A DNA stretch of 34,858 nt from Clostridia bacterium (GCA_024689085.1 JAILDT010000075.1:1-34858), one strand, 5' to 3'; positions 25,666 to 34,132 are shown, numbered from the stretch's first letter. Numbers and translations: made by a program. Notes: generated by a model not told the origin, from the letters alone.

Positions 25666-26958
25666 TTAGTCTATCAAGTCGGCTCTCCTCATCACGCAGA
25701 TGAAGAATCCGTCTGTACCATTGACGTTCGGCAGAAGCAGAATTCTCTCCACCTGCTCGAAATCTCTGTTCCTCTTGAGGAATTCCGTGACAACTTTCTC
25801 GTTCTCCTCCGGGTTGACCGTGCATGTGCTGTAAACCAGCGTACCGCCCGGTCTGACATAGGAGGATGACGCCGAAAGGATGGCCTGCTGCTTCTTCGGC
25901 AGCAGCATCATCTCGTTGGTGTATTCCTTATATTTGATCTCCGGCTTTCTCCGGATGACGCCGAGACCGGAGCAAGGTGCGTCCACCAGAACTTTGTCCG
26001 CTTTCTTTACGAGAGTGGAATCCACTCTGGTCGCGTCCCAGGATCTCGTTTCGATATTGGTGATGCCCAGTCTCTTCGCTTCCTTGTCCACGATATCAAG
26101 CTTTCTGCGGTAGATATCGGAAGCAATGATTCTGCCCGTGTTGTTCATTCTCTCTGCGATGGCTGTCGTCTTACCGCCTGGCGCAGCGCATACATCCATG
26201 ACGAAATCGCCCTGCTTCACACCGATCTTCTCGGATACGAGCATGGAGCTTTCATCTTGCGGCGTGAAGAGGCCGTAGCTGTACATTTCCGTCTCCAGCA
26301 GCTTGCTGCCTTTGACATTGAGTGCATTCTGGCAGAGCTTGCCGTCTTCCGCTTCAAATCCTCTCTCCGTCAGGACCTTCTTCAGATCGTCTTTTCTGAT
26401 CTTAAGCCAGTTGGTGCGAATGGTCATCGCCGGTGTCTCGTTGCCTGCTGCCAGGAGCTTTTCAACAAACGCCTTATCATAGTACCGCAGCCACAGTTCG
26501 ATGATCCAAGGGGCATAGGAATACTTGATCGACAAATGTCTGACTTCGTCCTCATCCCTCGCCGGGAGCGTCAGGTAGATCTTCTTGTTCTGGTACTCTC
26601 TCAGCACGCCATTGATGAGGCCTGCCCTGCCTTTGCAGTACTTCTTGGCCAGTTCGACGCTCTCACTGATCGCAGCGTACTCCGGAACTTTGTCCATGTA
26701 TCCCAGCTGGTAGATGCCCATACGGAGGATGTTGATCTCCGGCGCCTTGAGGCTGTCGATGCCTTCCTTCAGAAGCTGATCGATGTAATAGTCCAGTGTG
26801 AGTTTTCTCTCCAGGACGCCGTACACGAGCTCTCGTACAAAAGCGGGAGATCCCGGTTTGTTCACGGCGATCTTGTGATTGAGGGCGATGTTCGAGTACG
26901 CCTTCTTTGATTCTACGTCCAGGAGTGTCTGGTAAGCGGTCTTGCGATTGTTGTCCAT
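25666..26958 (-). CDS. rsmB: 16S rRNA cytosine-5 methyltransferase RsmB
   Basis: Methylates C967 (E. coli numbering) of 16S rRNA. The 430 residues comprise an N-terminal NusB-like RNA-binding domain (to about residue 130) and a SAM-dependent methyltransferase domain with DVCAAPGGKTT, SDIYRRKLD, DAPCSGLGVIRRKPE and the catalytic-cysteine motif YSTCTVNPEENE. Length is normal. The ATG overlaps the stop of the zinc peptidase gene by one base (TAATG). Confidence 0.96.
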   Translation of the reverse strand: MDNNRKTAYQTLLDVESKKAYSNIALNHKIAVNKPGSPAFVRELVYGVLERKLTLDYYIDQLLKEGIDSLKAPEINILRMGIYQLGYMDKVPEYAAISESVELAKKYCKGRAGLINGVLREYQNKKIYLTLPARDEDEVRHLSIKYSYAPWIIELWLRYYDKAFVEKLLAAGNETPAMTIRTNWLKIRKDDLKKVLTERGFEAEDGKLCQNALNVKGSKLLETEMYSYGLFTPQDESSMLVSEKIGVKQGDFVMDVCAAPGGKTTAIAERMNNTGRIIASDIYRRKLDIVDKEAKRLGITNIETRSWDATRVDSTLVKKADKVLVDAPCSGLGVIRRKPEIKYKEYTNEMMLLPKKQQAILSASSSYVRPGGTLVYSTCTVNPEENEKVVTEFLKRNRDFEQVERILLLPNVNGTDGFFICVMRRADLID

Positions 26959-27656
26959 TAGCGGTTCCCCCTTATGAGCAGTATTCTTATAAGCATAACC
27001 AGCGAAACCGCCAGTGCTCCCACATAGGTCAGCGCAGCTGCACGCAGCACTTTCTCGGCTCCTCTGATTTCATTTCCTTCCACGATATCCAGGCTGGTAA
27101 GCTGCTGCAGCGCACGCTTACTGGCATCGAATTCCACCGGCAGTGTAATCGTGTGGAAGAACACCACCAGCGCAAACATGATCACACCGATATTGAAGAG
27201 CATGGTTCCTGTCCCCTGTCCGGCGAGAATCAGTGCGATGCCGACCATGATGATTGGCATTGAAAAGGCCGACACCACGTTCACGGCCGGTACCAGCGCG
27301 ATCCTGAGTTTCAGGAAACTGTAGTTGGTTCCGTCCTGCATGGCGTGACCCGATTCGTGGGCTGCGACGGCAACGGACGCCACCGACGAGCTGTTGTAGG
27401 TTCCCTCCGACAGATGCATCACGTCCTTCGTCGGATCGTAGTTATCTGTCAGCGCTCCCGGCACGACTTCGATCGGCACATGCGCCATACCATTGTGATC
27501 CAAAATCATTCTGGCGACCTGTCCTCCGGTGATGTTTTTTCTCGTCGGAACGCGCGAATACGTCGCATAGGTGCTCTTCACCTTGTTCTGCGCGTAGACG
27601 GTAAATATGATCGCCGGAATCAGCAGTATGAATGTCGGGTCAAATCCGTAAAACAT
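26958..27656 (-). CDS. YugP-type membrane zinc metallopeptidase
   Basis: A 232-residue membrane protein: N-terminal helix (FDPTFILLIPAIIFTVYA), the HESGH zinc motif (HExxH) in VAAHESGHAMQDG, two or three central/C-terminal hydrophobic helices, and PVEFDAS, which may give the third zinc ligand. Family members are commonly placed between fmt and rsmB in Clostridia and Bacilli, as here. The function is poorly known; a role in membrane protein quality control is only a guess. AGGTGATAGG precedes the ATG. Confidence 0.92.
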   Translation of the reverse strand: MFYGFDPTFILLIPAIIFTVYAQNKVKSTYATYSRVPTRKNITGGQVARMILDHNGMAHVPIEVVPGALTDNYDPTKDVMHLSEGTYNSSSVASVAVAAHESGHAMQDGTNYSFLKLRIALVPAVNVVSAFSMPIIMVGIALILAGQGTGTMLFNIGVIMFALVVFFHTITLPVEFDASKRALQQLTSLDIVEGNEIRGAEKVLRAAALTYVGALAVSLVMLIRILLIRGNR

Positions 27657-27677
27657 CCTATCACCTCACCCTATAGT

Positions 27678-28607
27678 TTATCGCAAAACCATCCCGATTT
27701 CAATGGAATTGCCCCTTAAATAGTCGCCGGTTTCCATGCGTTTTTTGCCCGGCGCCTGCAGCTGTGTAACACGAAGCACCCTGCCGCCTGCGGCAATATC
27801 CAGGCCTTCCTTCCCGGCCCCAATGACGGTGCCTTCCGGCGCAGACGACGCTTCATCCAGTGCCTCTGCCCGCCAGAGCTTGAAGGTCTTCCCGTTCATC
27901 TCCGCGAAGGTTCCCGGCCATGGATCAAACGCACGCATCCTGCGCTCAATTTCCTCCGGCGACTGGCCGAAGTCAATGTGGCCATCGGCCTTGGAAATCA
28001 TCGGCGCGTAGGTGGACAGCGCGTCGTCCTGTTTCTCAGCGTTCGCCAGCGCTCCTTCTATATCCGCCAGGGTCCCGACGATGAGCCTGCCGCCCATCTG
28101 CGCCAGTTCATCGTGGAGCTGCTCGCAGTTCTTGCTGTCCACAGGAGTCGATGCCTTTGCGAGCATATCGCCTGTATCGAGTCCCTCATCCATATGCATG
28201 ATGGTGATGCCCGTTTCTACATCGCCGGCGATGATTGCCGCCTGAATCGGCGCGGCGCCCCGGAAGCGCGGCAAAAGCGATCCATGGATGTTCAGACATC
28301 CGTACTTCGGAATATCCAGGATGTGCTTCGGCAGAATCTTGCCGTAAGCCGCTACGATGGCAGCATCCGGGCTGGCATCCCGCAGGGTCTGTGCAAACTC
28401 TTCGTTGCGACGGATCCTGGACGGTTGTAGCACAGGAATGCCGAGTTCAATCGCCTTTTCCTTGACTGGCGAGAACTTGACTTTCTTTCCCCTGTCTCTG
28501 ACTGCGTCGGGCTGGGTCACCACATATGCGATTTCATGTCCTGCTTCCGCCAGCATCTCCAGGGGAGGTACGGCGAAATCCGGCGTGCCCATGTAAATCA
28601 GTCTCAT
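27678..28607 (-). CDS. fmt: Methionyl-tRNA formyltransferase
   Basis: Formylates the initiator Met-tRNA using 10-formyl-tetrahydrofolate. I start at ATG 28607 (MRLIYMGTPDFAVPPL) with GAGGAG upstream, giving 309 residues; the start overlaps the def stop by four bases (ATGA). The longer reading to 28700 is inside def. Motifs: MGTPDFAVP, the folate/catalytic segment NIHGSLLPRFRGAAPIQAAI with the key Asn and His, and MDEGLDTGDM. The def-fmt pair adds and later removes the formyl group. Confidence 0.98.
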   Translation of the reverse strand: MRLIYMGTPDFAVPPLEMLAEAGHEIAYVVTQPDAVRDRGKKVKFSPVKEKAIELGIPVLQPSRIRRNEEFAQTLRDASPDAAIVAAYGKILPKHILDIPKYGCLNIHGSLLPRFRGAAPIQAAIIAGDVETGITIMHMDEGLDTGDMLAKASTPVDSKNCEQLHDELAQMGGRLIVGTLADIEGALANAEKQDDALSTYAPMISKADGHIDFGQSPEEIERRMRAFDPWPGTFAEMNGKTFKLWRAEALDEASSAPEGTVIGAGKEGLDIAAGGRVLRVTQLQAPGKKRMETGDYLRGNSIEIGMVLR

Positions 28608-29086
28608 TCCTGCTCCTCTGCTTCCAGCTCTTCTGCTTTGAATACTTCTGTCGCTTTGTCTGTATAGAGAATTCCCTCCAGATGATCGAACTCGTGGCAC
28701 ATGACGACAGCGTCGAAGCCCTCAAAGGTGTACTCCTTCTCCTTGCCGTATCTGTCCTTGCCCCGGATCACGATCTTCTCAGGTCTCTTGACGGTGCCCA
28801 CGTATCCCGGCACCGACAGGCAGCCTTCTGTGCCTTCCTGCTCCCCTTCCAGGGAGATCATCTCCGGATCCACGAATATGTAGACTCTCTCCGGCTCCGG
28901 TTCGGCCACGAACATTCTTCTCATGATGCCCACCTGCGGTGCCGCCAGGCCTACGCCGTTGGCGTCACGCATCGTCTCCACCATGTCGTCCAGGATCATC
29001 TGGATGCGCGGTGTGACCTCGCCGACAGGTCTGCAAGTTTTTTTCAGTATCGGATCTTCGTCAGTTACGATGTTTCTCAGTGCCAT
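28604..29086 (-). CDS. def: Peptide deformylase
   Basis: Fe/Zn hydrolase that removes the formyl group from new proteins. The 160 residues include GVGLAAPQVG (motif 1), EGCLSVPG (motif 2 with the metal-binding Cys), and CHEFDHLEGIL (HExxH motif 3). Length is normal. GAGG lies ahead of the ATG. It sits between priA and fmt, the usual order. Confidence 0.98.
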   Translation of the reverse strand: MALRNIVTDEDPILKKTCRPVGEVTPRIQMILDDMVETMRDANGVGLAAPQVGIMRRMFVAEPEPERVYIFVDPEMISLEGEQEGTEGCLSVPGYVGTVKRPEKIVIRGKDRYGKEKEYTFEGFDAVVMCHEFDHLEGILYTDKATEVFKAEELEAEEQE

Positions 29087-29122
29087 TTTGTAATTCCTCT
29101 TATTGCTTTTGTATAAATCATT

Positions 29123-31177
29123 CTATGAGAAGCTGTACGGATTGATATCCACCACAGCAATGTAGTCCTGTTTCTTCCGGCGGGCTTCCTCGATTTCCTC
29201 CGCCCTCACTTTGTAGACGATCCCAGCATACTCGTGCCGCTTGCCCTTCGGGCACTTGATCACCAGCGAGTACCGGTAGGTGTCCCGAATCTTGCTCATG
29301 TAGGCTTCCTGCGGCCGGAAGAGATTGGCTTTATCCTCCACAGGCAAAAGCGCCCCGATCCGTCTGTACCATTTCTCCGCACCCGCTTTGGCTGCTCCCT
29401 GATCATGGGACGTGAACACGATCTGGAAAATATCACTGTACGGCGGGTACATCATGAACCTGCGGAACTTGTCTTCGGCCTCGAAGAAGTGACCGTAATC
29501 GTGCTCTGCCGCCATGACCACGGCGTAGTGCTCCGGGCTGTAGGTCTGGATGATGACGCTGCCCGGCTCGCTTCCGCGGCCGGCTCTTCCCGCCGCCTGG
29601 GTGATGAGCTGAAACGCCCGCTCCGGCGACCGGAAATCCGGGATGTTCAGGGACACGTCCGCTGAGACGATGCCCACCAGCCCCACGTTTTTAAAATCCA
29701 GTCCCTTGGCGATGAGCTGGGTCCCGATGAGGATATCCGTGCGCCCCTTCTCGAAGTCCTTGAGTTTCTTCTTCAGTTCGCCCTTCTTCTTCACCGAATC
29801 CAGATCCAGTCGGTCCGCCGTGTGCTCAGGAAAGAGTTTCCGGATCGTCTCTTCGATCTTCTCTGTCCCGCTGCCGAAGTACCGCACATAGGAACTGCCG
29901 CACTCCGGGCAGACCGCCGGCGGCGCTTCCTCATGGCCGCAGTAGTGGCACACGAGCCTGCCCTCTTCGCCTCTTCCGCCTCTATGGTACGTCAGGGACA
30001 GTCCGCAGGTCGGGCACTTGGCCACATAGCCGCACTCCCTGCAGGATACGAAGGTGGAATACCCTCTCCGGTTGAGGAAGAGCATGACCTGTTTGCCGGC
30101 GTCCAACTGCGCTCGCATCTCGTCAGCAAGCCTGCAGCTGATGACGGATCGGTTGCCTTCCTTCATCTCCTCGCGCATATCCACGATTTCTGTCTTTGGA
30201 AGGCTCACTTCGTTGTATCGTTTTGTCAGCTCGATGAGCTTGTAGATTCCCTCTTTGGCGCGGCTGTAGGTAACCACGGAAGGAGTGGCGCTGCCTAAAA
30301 TCAGCACACCCTTGCTGTCCTGATCCTGGAGCCGCTTAACCGCCACTTCCACTGTATCGTACTTCGGTGTAAAATCGGATTTGTATGTCGATTCGTGCTC
30401 CTCGTCGACCACGATGAGTCCCAGATTGTCCACCGGCGCAAAAGCAGCAGACCGGGCGCCGATCACGATGCGGGTCAGTCCGTCGCGGATTTTTTTCCAC
30501 TGGTCGTAGCGTTCTCCCGCCGACAGTCTCGAATGGAGCACTGCTACAGAGTCTTCGCCGAAGTTTCCCAGAAACCGCTCGATGATCTGACCCGTCAGGG
30601 AGATCTCAGGCACCAGAATGATGACGCCTCTGTCCTCATCGAGGGCCTTCTTTGCCGCGCGGATATAGATTTCTGTCTTTCCGCTTCCTGTCACGCCGTG
30701 AATCAGAAAGCGTTCGTTTCTTCTGTTTCCGATGGCCTCGTCGATCTGCTGAACAGCCTTCTCCTGCTCATCGGTCAATGCCTCGACCGGTTCTGCGAAT
30801 CCCTGCTCACCGGCCAGAGAATCCTGTTTCTCCCGGCGCACCGCAGCGCTGCCCGCCGGCGTGAAGCACCGGATGGCGTCGATGTATCTGCAGAGGTATC
30901 TGCCCCGCATCCACATGGCGCTCCGGATCATCTCCTCCGTCAGGGACACTTCGCTGTCGACGTGGTCCACCGCACGCAGTTTCGGCAGCACCGCTTCCTC
31001 AATACCGGCCGCATCTGCTCTGACCTCGACCACGTATCCTTCCCGCAACTTGCTGCTCTTCGCAAAAGGCACGTAGACTTTGCTGCCCACCTGCACTGCG
31101 TCGTCGTCGCACTTGTAGGTGAAAAAGCTGTCCGTGCTGTTGCTTTTGTTGTCGATTACTACGTCTACGTATTTCAT
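29123..31177 (-). CDS. priA: Primosomal replication restart helicase PriA, apparently lacking the winged-helix domain
   Basis: DNA helicase that reloads the replisome at stalled forks. The 684 residues include the N-terminal 3'-end-binding domain (to about 107), Walker A GVTGSGKTEIY, the DEEH box, the QLIAKGLDF and QAAGRAGR helicase motifs, and eight zinc-binding cysteines (CRECGYVAKCPTCG ... CHYCG ... CPECG). The stretch between the 3'-binding domain (ending near FTPAG) and the LTDEQ start of the helicase is only about 25-30 residues, where E. coli PriA holds a winged helix; that domain seems to be missing, which also explains the short length. It lies 25 bases after asnA. Confidence 0.95.
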   Translation of the reverse strand: MKYVDVVIDNKSNSTDSFFTYKCDDDAVQVGSKVYVPFAKSSKLREGYVVEVRADAAGIEEAVLPKLRAVDHVDSEVSLTEEMIRSAMWMRGRYLCRYIDAIRCFTPAGSAAVRREKQDSLAGEQGFAEPVEALTDEQEKAVQQIDEAIGNRRNERFLIHGVTGSGKTEIYIRAAKKALDEDRGVIILVPEISLTGQIIERFLGNFGEDSVAVLHSRLSAGERYDQWKKIRDGLTRIVIGARSAAFAPVDNLGLIVVDEEHESTYKSDFTPKYDTVEVAVKRLQDQDSKGVLILGSATPSVVTYSRAKEGIYKLIELTKRYNEVSLPKTEIVDMREEMKEGNRSVISCRLADEMRAQLDAGKQVMLFLNRRGYSTFVSCRECGYVAKCPTCGLSLTYHRGGRGEEGRLVCHYCGHEEAPPAVCPECGSSYVRYFGSGTEKIEETIRKLFPEHTADRLDLDSVKKKGELKKKLKDFEKGRTDILIGTQLIAKGLDFKNVGLVGIVSADVSLNIPDFRSPERAFQLITQAAGRAGRGSEPGSVIIQTYSPEHYAVVMAAEHDYGHFFEAEDKFRRFMMYPPYSDIFQIVFTSHDQGAAKAGAEKWYRRIGALLPVEDKANLFRPQEAYMSKIRDTYRYSLVIKCPKGKRHEYAGIVYKVRAEEIEEARRKKQDYIAVVDINPYSFS

Positions 31178-31202
31178 TGATCCCTATCCCGCCTGCCGTC
31201 TG

Positions 31203-32213
31203 TTACAGCAGGAAGATGTCGTTTGCTTCGCACTCTGCGATCATGTCTTCCGGCCAGATGGCAGCCTGCACTTCGCCGATGTGAGCCTTGCGCAGAAAGT
31301 ACATGCAAAGTCTGGACTGACCGATGCCGCCGCCGATGGAGTACGGCAGCTCACAGTTCAGGATCTTCTTGTGGAAGTCCAGATCAGCTCTCTCCGTAGC
31401 GCCCGCGATTTCCAGCTGGCGGAGCATGGATTCCTCATCAACGCGGATTCCCATAGACGAGATTTCGAATGCGCATTCCAGAATGTCGTTCCACAAAAGA
31501 ATGTCCCCATTCAGTTCCCAATCGTCGTAGTCCGGGGCTCTGCCGTCATGCGGCTTGCCTGACTTCAGGGCGCCGCCGATCTTTTCGATGAAGACCGCTC
31601 TCTTCTCCTTACAGATGGCGTCTTCTCTTGCCTTGACATCCAGGTCCGGATACATATCCTCCAGTTCCTGGGACGTGATGAAGAAAATCTCGTTCGGCAG
31701 ATCCGTCTTCAGTTCGTTATAATGTCTGTTCACGAAGTCATTCAAGTTCTTCAGGGCAATGTACAGCCTGGTGACCACCTGATGGAGATACTCCTGCGTC
31801 CGGTCTTCCTTGTTGATGGCCTTCTCCCAGTCCCACTGATCCACATAGATGGAGTGGAGGTTGTCCAGTTCTTCATCTCTTCTGATGGCGTTCATATCCG
31901 TGTAGAGACCGGTGCCCGGCTTGAAGTTGTATCTGCCCAGGGCCATTCTCTTCCACTTGGCGAGAGACTGTACGATTTCGACTTCCTTTTCGCTCATATC
32001 CTTGACGGTGAAGCTGACAGTCCGCTCAACGCCGTTCAGGTTATCGTTGAGTCCGGTTTCCGGCGCCACGAAAAGCGGCGCGGAAACTCTTCTGAGTTTC
32101 AGTCCGTAAGCCAGTTCCTGCTGAAAGAAATCTTTGATTTTCTTGATTGCCCGCTGGCTCTCCATGTAGTCGATCTCAGGCGTGTAGCCTTCCGGGATAA
32201 TTAGTTTTGACAT
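31203..32213 (-). CDS. asnA: Aspartate--ammonia ligase (asparagine synthetase A)
   Basis: Makes asparagine from aspartate, ammonia and ATP; fold related to class II aspartyl-tRNA synthetases. The 336 residues are full length, starting MSKLIIPEGYTPEIDYMESQ, with VSAPLFVAPETGLNDNLNG, WKRMALGRY, and the C-terminal GGGIGQSRLCMYFLRK motif. AGGAGG lies six bases ahead of the ATG. No T-box or other leader is seen upstream; the gap to queH is 40 bases. Confidence 0.98.
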   Translation of the reverse strand: MSKLIIPEGYTPEIDYMESQRAIKKIKDFFQQELAYGLKLRRVSAPLFVAPETGLNDNLNGVERTVSFTVKDMSEKEVEIVQSLAKWKRMALGRYNFKPGTGLYTDMNAIRRDEELDNLHSIYVDQWDWEKAINKEDRTQEYLHQVVTRLYIALKNLNDFVNRHYNELKTDLPNEIFFITSQELEDMYPDLDVKAREDAICKEKRAVFIEKIGGALKSGKPHDGRAPDYDDWELNGDILLWNDILECAFEISSMGIRVDEESMLRQLEIAGATERADLDFHKKILNCELPYSIGGGIGQSRLCMYFLRKAHIGEVQAAIWPEDMIAECEANDIFLL

Positions 32214-32253
32214 AATGTCCTCCTGTGTATATGAATGTGATCTTTAACTGAGT

Positions 32254-32907
32254 TTATCGTTCGCTGTACTTGCAGCCGCAGTAATTCTGTCTGTACAGCC
32301 CATACTTCCGCGACAGTTCGATGGACCGTTTGAAGCCGTCCTGTTTCTTGAAATCCCTGTCGAGGAAGCCGATGCCGTAGCGACCCGCGATGTCCTTACC
32401 GATGGCGGAAATGATCTCGAAATTCTTGTGCGGGCTGACAGTCAGTGTCGTTCCGAAGAGATCGAATCCCATGAACGCAGCCGTTTCCGCGGCTTTCTCC
32501 AGTCTCTGCCTGAAGCAAAGGCTGCACCGCTGTCCTCCCTCGGGGTCCTCCTCGTGTCCCCTGGTCAGTTCGAGAAAAGCGCCCGGCTCATACGGCCCTT
32601 CCATGAAGCTGATATCCGGCAGGTCGATTCGCTCCGCGTTGAACTTCTCAAGGAACAGGACCTGCGCCGCTCTTCTCCTCTTGTATTCTTCCTCGTCCGT
32701 GATGCACGGATTGTAGTAGAGCACGGTGATATTGAACTCCCCGGCGAGGCGCTCGATCACACTGCTGCTGCAAGGCCCGCAGCAACTGTGCAAAAGCAGA
32801 CTGAGCCTGTCGACCTTCCTGTCGAGGGCATCAGAGGGCATCAGACCTACGTCTTCACTTGTGAACAAACACGCCCGCAGAGGCGCCGCTTTTTTCTCGT
32901 CTTTCAT
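32254..32907 (-). CDS. queH: Epoxyqueuosine reductase QueH
   Basis: Reduces epoxyqueuosine to queuosine in the wobble position of GUN-decoding tRNAs. The 217 residues have LLLHSCCGPCSS (adjacent cysteines 42-43 and 46), YYNPCI, GGQRCSLCFRQRLE, GTTLTVSPHKN, and the C-terminal NYCGC. I use ATG 32907, with GTGGAG eight bases upstream; a TTG at 32925 in frame is possible but poorly spaced. It has about 30 N-terminal residues before the family core. It is the first gene of the 18-gene operon and divergent from a radical SAM gene. No other queuosine genes are in the window. Confidence 0.95.
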   Translation of the reverse strand: MKDEKKAAPLRACLFTSEDVGLMPSDALDRKVDRLSLLLHSCCGPCSSSVIERLAGEFNITVLYYNPCITDEEEYKRRRAAQVLFLEKFNAERIDLPDISFMEGPYEPGAFLELTRGHEEDPEGGQRCSLCFRQRLEKAAETAAFMGFDLFGTTLTVSPHKNFEIISAIGKDIAGRYGIGFLDRDFKKQDGFKRSIELSRKYGLYRQNYCGCKYSER

Positions 32908-32961
32908 GCCTGCGGCTCCACACAATTTCCCTATTGTATCAAATCTCTACTATAACGATTC

Positions 32962-32970
32962 ATTATACCA
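32962..32970 (-). promoter_or_regulatory. Extended -10 promoter for queH operon
   Basis: On the minus strand, TGGTATAAT is a perfect extended -10 with no clear -35. Predicted start of transcription is near 32955, leaving a leader of about 48 bases before queH. A weaker TGATACAAT lies nearer the gene. Confidence 0.65.
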
Positions 32971-32978
32971 CAAACGCG

Positions 32979-33002
32979 CATGAAACATACCATGAAACAT
33001 AC
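32979..33002. repeat. Perfect tandem repeat of 12 bases in the divergent promoter
   Basis: CATGAAACATAC occurs twice without gap or mismatch (32979-32990 and 32991-33002). It covers the place where the -35 element of the queH promoter would lie and sits just upstream of the -35 position for the radical SAM gene, so it may be an operator. It could also be a chance duplication. Confidence 0.8.
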
Positions 33003-33023
33003 ATTATATTGCGGCGATTATTG

Positions 33024-33032
33024 TGGTAAAAT
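33024..33032 (+). promoter_or_regulatory. Candidate extended -10 for the radical SAM gene
   Basis: TGGTAAAAT, a near-consensus extended -10, ends seven bases before the chosen ATG at 33040, which would put the transcription start at or next to the start codon. No good -35 is seen. Confidence 0.45.
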
Positions 33033-33039
33033 CATTGCT

Positions 33040-34011
33040 ATGGAAACGCCTATTATTTTTGGCACATCAGACGGACAGGAACTGCGCATCAACATGATCA
33101 GTTCCTGGCTCAAAAGCCACTATGAAGAACTGGGGCTCGCTGCTCCTGCCAAAATCGTCAAGCTCTCTCTCGACGGCGGCTTCACATGCCCGAACCGCGA
33201 CGGAAGCAAAGGCATCGGCGGCTGTCTGTTCTGCTCGGAAAGCGGATCCGGGGATATGGCGAGCACAATCGAGGACCAGATCAAGCTGCTGTCCGACAAG
33301 TGGCCGGCCGACAAATACAATCTGAAATATATGGCCTACTTCCAGAGTCACACGAACACCTACGCATCGGTTGAGGAGCTGCGGGAGAAATTTGAAGCAG
33401 CGCTGGAGGTGCCTGACGTCGTTGGGCTGGCTATCGCGACCCGTCCGGACTGCATTCCGGACGACGTTCTCGATCTGCTCACAGAACTGAACGAGAAGAC
33501 GTTCCTGTGGGTGGAACTGGGATTGCAGACCATTCATGACACCACGGCGCGGGCCATGAATCTGTGTCACAATCTGGCAGATTACGACGATGCTGTCCGC
33601 CGGCTCACCGACCGCGGGATCCGTGTGGTCACCCACCTCATCCTGGGCCTGCCTGGTGAAACGCGGGAGATGATGCTGAACTCCGTACGATATGCCTGCC
33701 GGTCCATCGACGGCACGGCGGGAAGTCATATCTTCGGTCTGAAACTCCACATGCTCAACCTAGTCCGCGGCAGCGGAATGGCGCAGGCCATGCCTGACTA
33801 CGTCCCGTTCGATTCCATGGAGGAATACATCGACCTGCTCATAGAAGCGCTCGAGATCATCCCGCCCGGGATCACACTGCACCGCATCTCCGGCGACGCG
33901 CCGCGCGCGACGCTCATCGCACCGGAATGGAGCTACAAAAAACGAACCATTCTCAACAACATCCACAAAGAAATGCGCCAGCGCAATACATGGCAAGGAA
34001 AAAGACTCTGA
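33040..34011 (+). CDS. Radical SAM protein, YhcC type (TIGR01212 family)
   Basis: A member of the YhcC-like radical SAM family; the reaction is not established. The 323 residues have SLDGGFTCPNRDGSKGIGGC followed by LFC, where the cysteines hold the 4Fe-4S cluster, a GSGDMA glycine motif, FLWVELGLQT, and THLILGLPGE, all typical. I chose ATG 33040 (METPIIFG), because homologues begin about 10-20 residues before the segment INMISSWLK; a start at 32980 would translate the tandem repeat (MKHTMKHT). No strong ribosome binding site precedes 33040. It is the only plus-strand protein gene here, and its stop codon lies inside the terminator stem. Confidence 0.92.
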   Translation: METPIIFGTSDGQELRINMISSWLKSHYEELGLAAPAKIVKLSLDGGFTCPNRDGSKGIGGCLFCSESGSGDMASTIEDQIKLLSDKWPADKYNLKYMAYFQSHTNTYASVEELREKFEAALEVPDVVGLAIATRPDCIPDDVLDLLTELNEKTFLWVELGLQTIHDTTARAMNLCHNLADYDDAVRRLTDRGIRVVTHLILGLPGETREMMLNSVRYACRSIDGTAGSHIFGLKLHMLNLVRGSGMAQAMPDYVPFDSMEEYIDLLIEALEIIPPGITLHRISGDAPRATLIAPEWSYKKRTILNNIHKEMRQRNTWQGKRL

Positions 34012-34027
34012 TTTCTCAGAGTCTTTT
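34000..34027. terminator. Bidirectional terminator between radical SAM gene and tRNA cluster
   Basis: A 12-base-pair perfect stem (AAAAGACTCTGA / TCAGAGTCTTTT) with a TTTC loop ends in T runs on both strands. It can stop the radical SAM transcript on the plus strand and the tRNA transcript on the minus strand. The TGA stop of the radical SAM gene (34009-34011) is part of the stem. Confidence 0.9.
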
Positions 34028-34035
34028 AAAATAAA

Positions 34036-34112
<77 letters not shown>

Positions 34113-34118
34113 CATCGT

Positions 34119-34132
34119 CTTGCTTTTGCAAG
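34119..34132. other. Small hairpin in tRNA-Met/tRNA-Phe spacer
   Basis: CTTGC/GCAAG with a four-base loop, no T run, in a 44-base spacer. Possibly a processing element; weak. Confidence 0.4.

Noticed and set aside
25634-25825. N-terminal extension of prpC
   Set aside because: It would overlap the rsmB gene and adds 64 residues with no resemblance to the phosphatase family; ATG 25633 gives the normal length.
32979-33002. CRISPR-like or transposon end repeat
   Set aside because: Only two copies, contiguous with no spacer, and no cas or transposase gene nearby.
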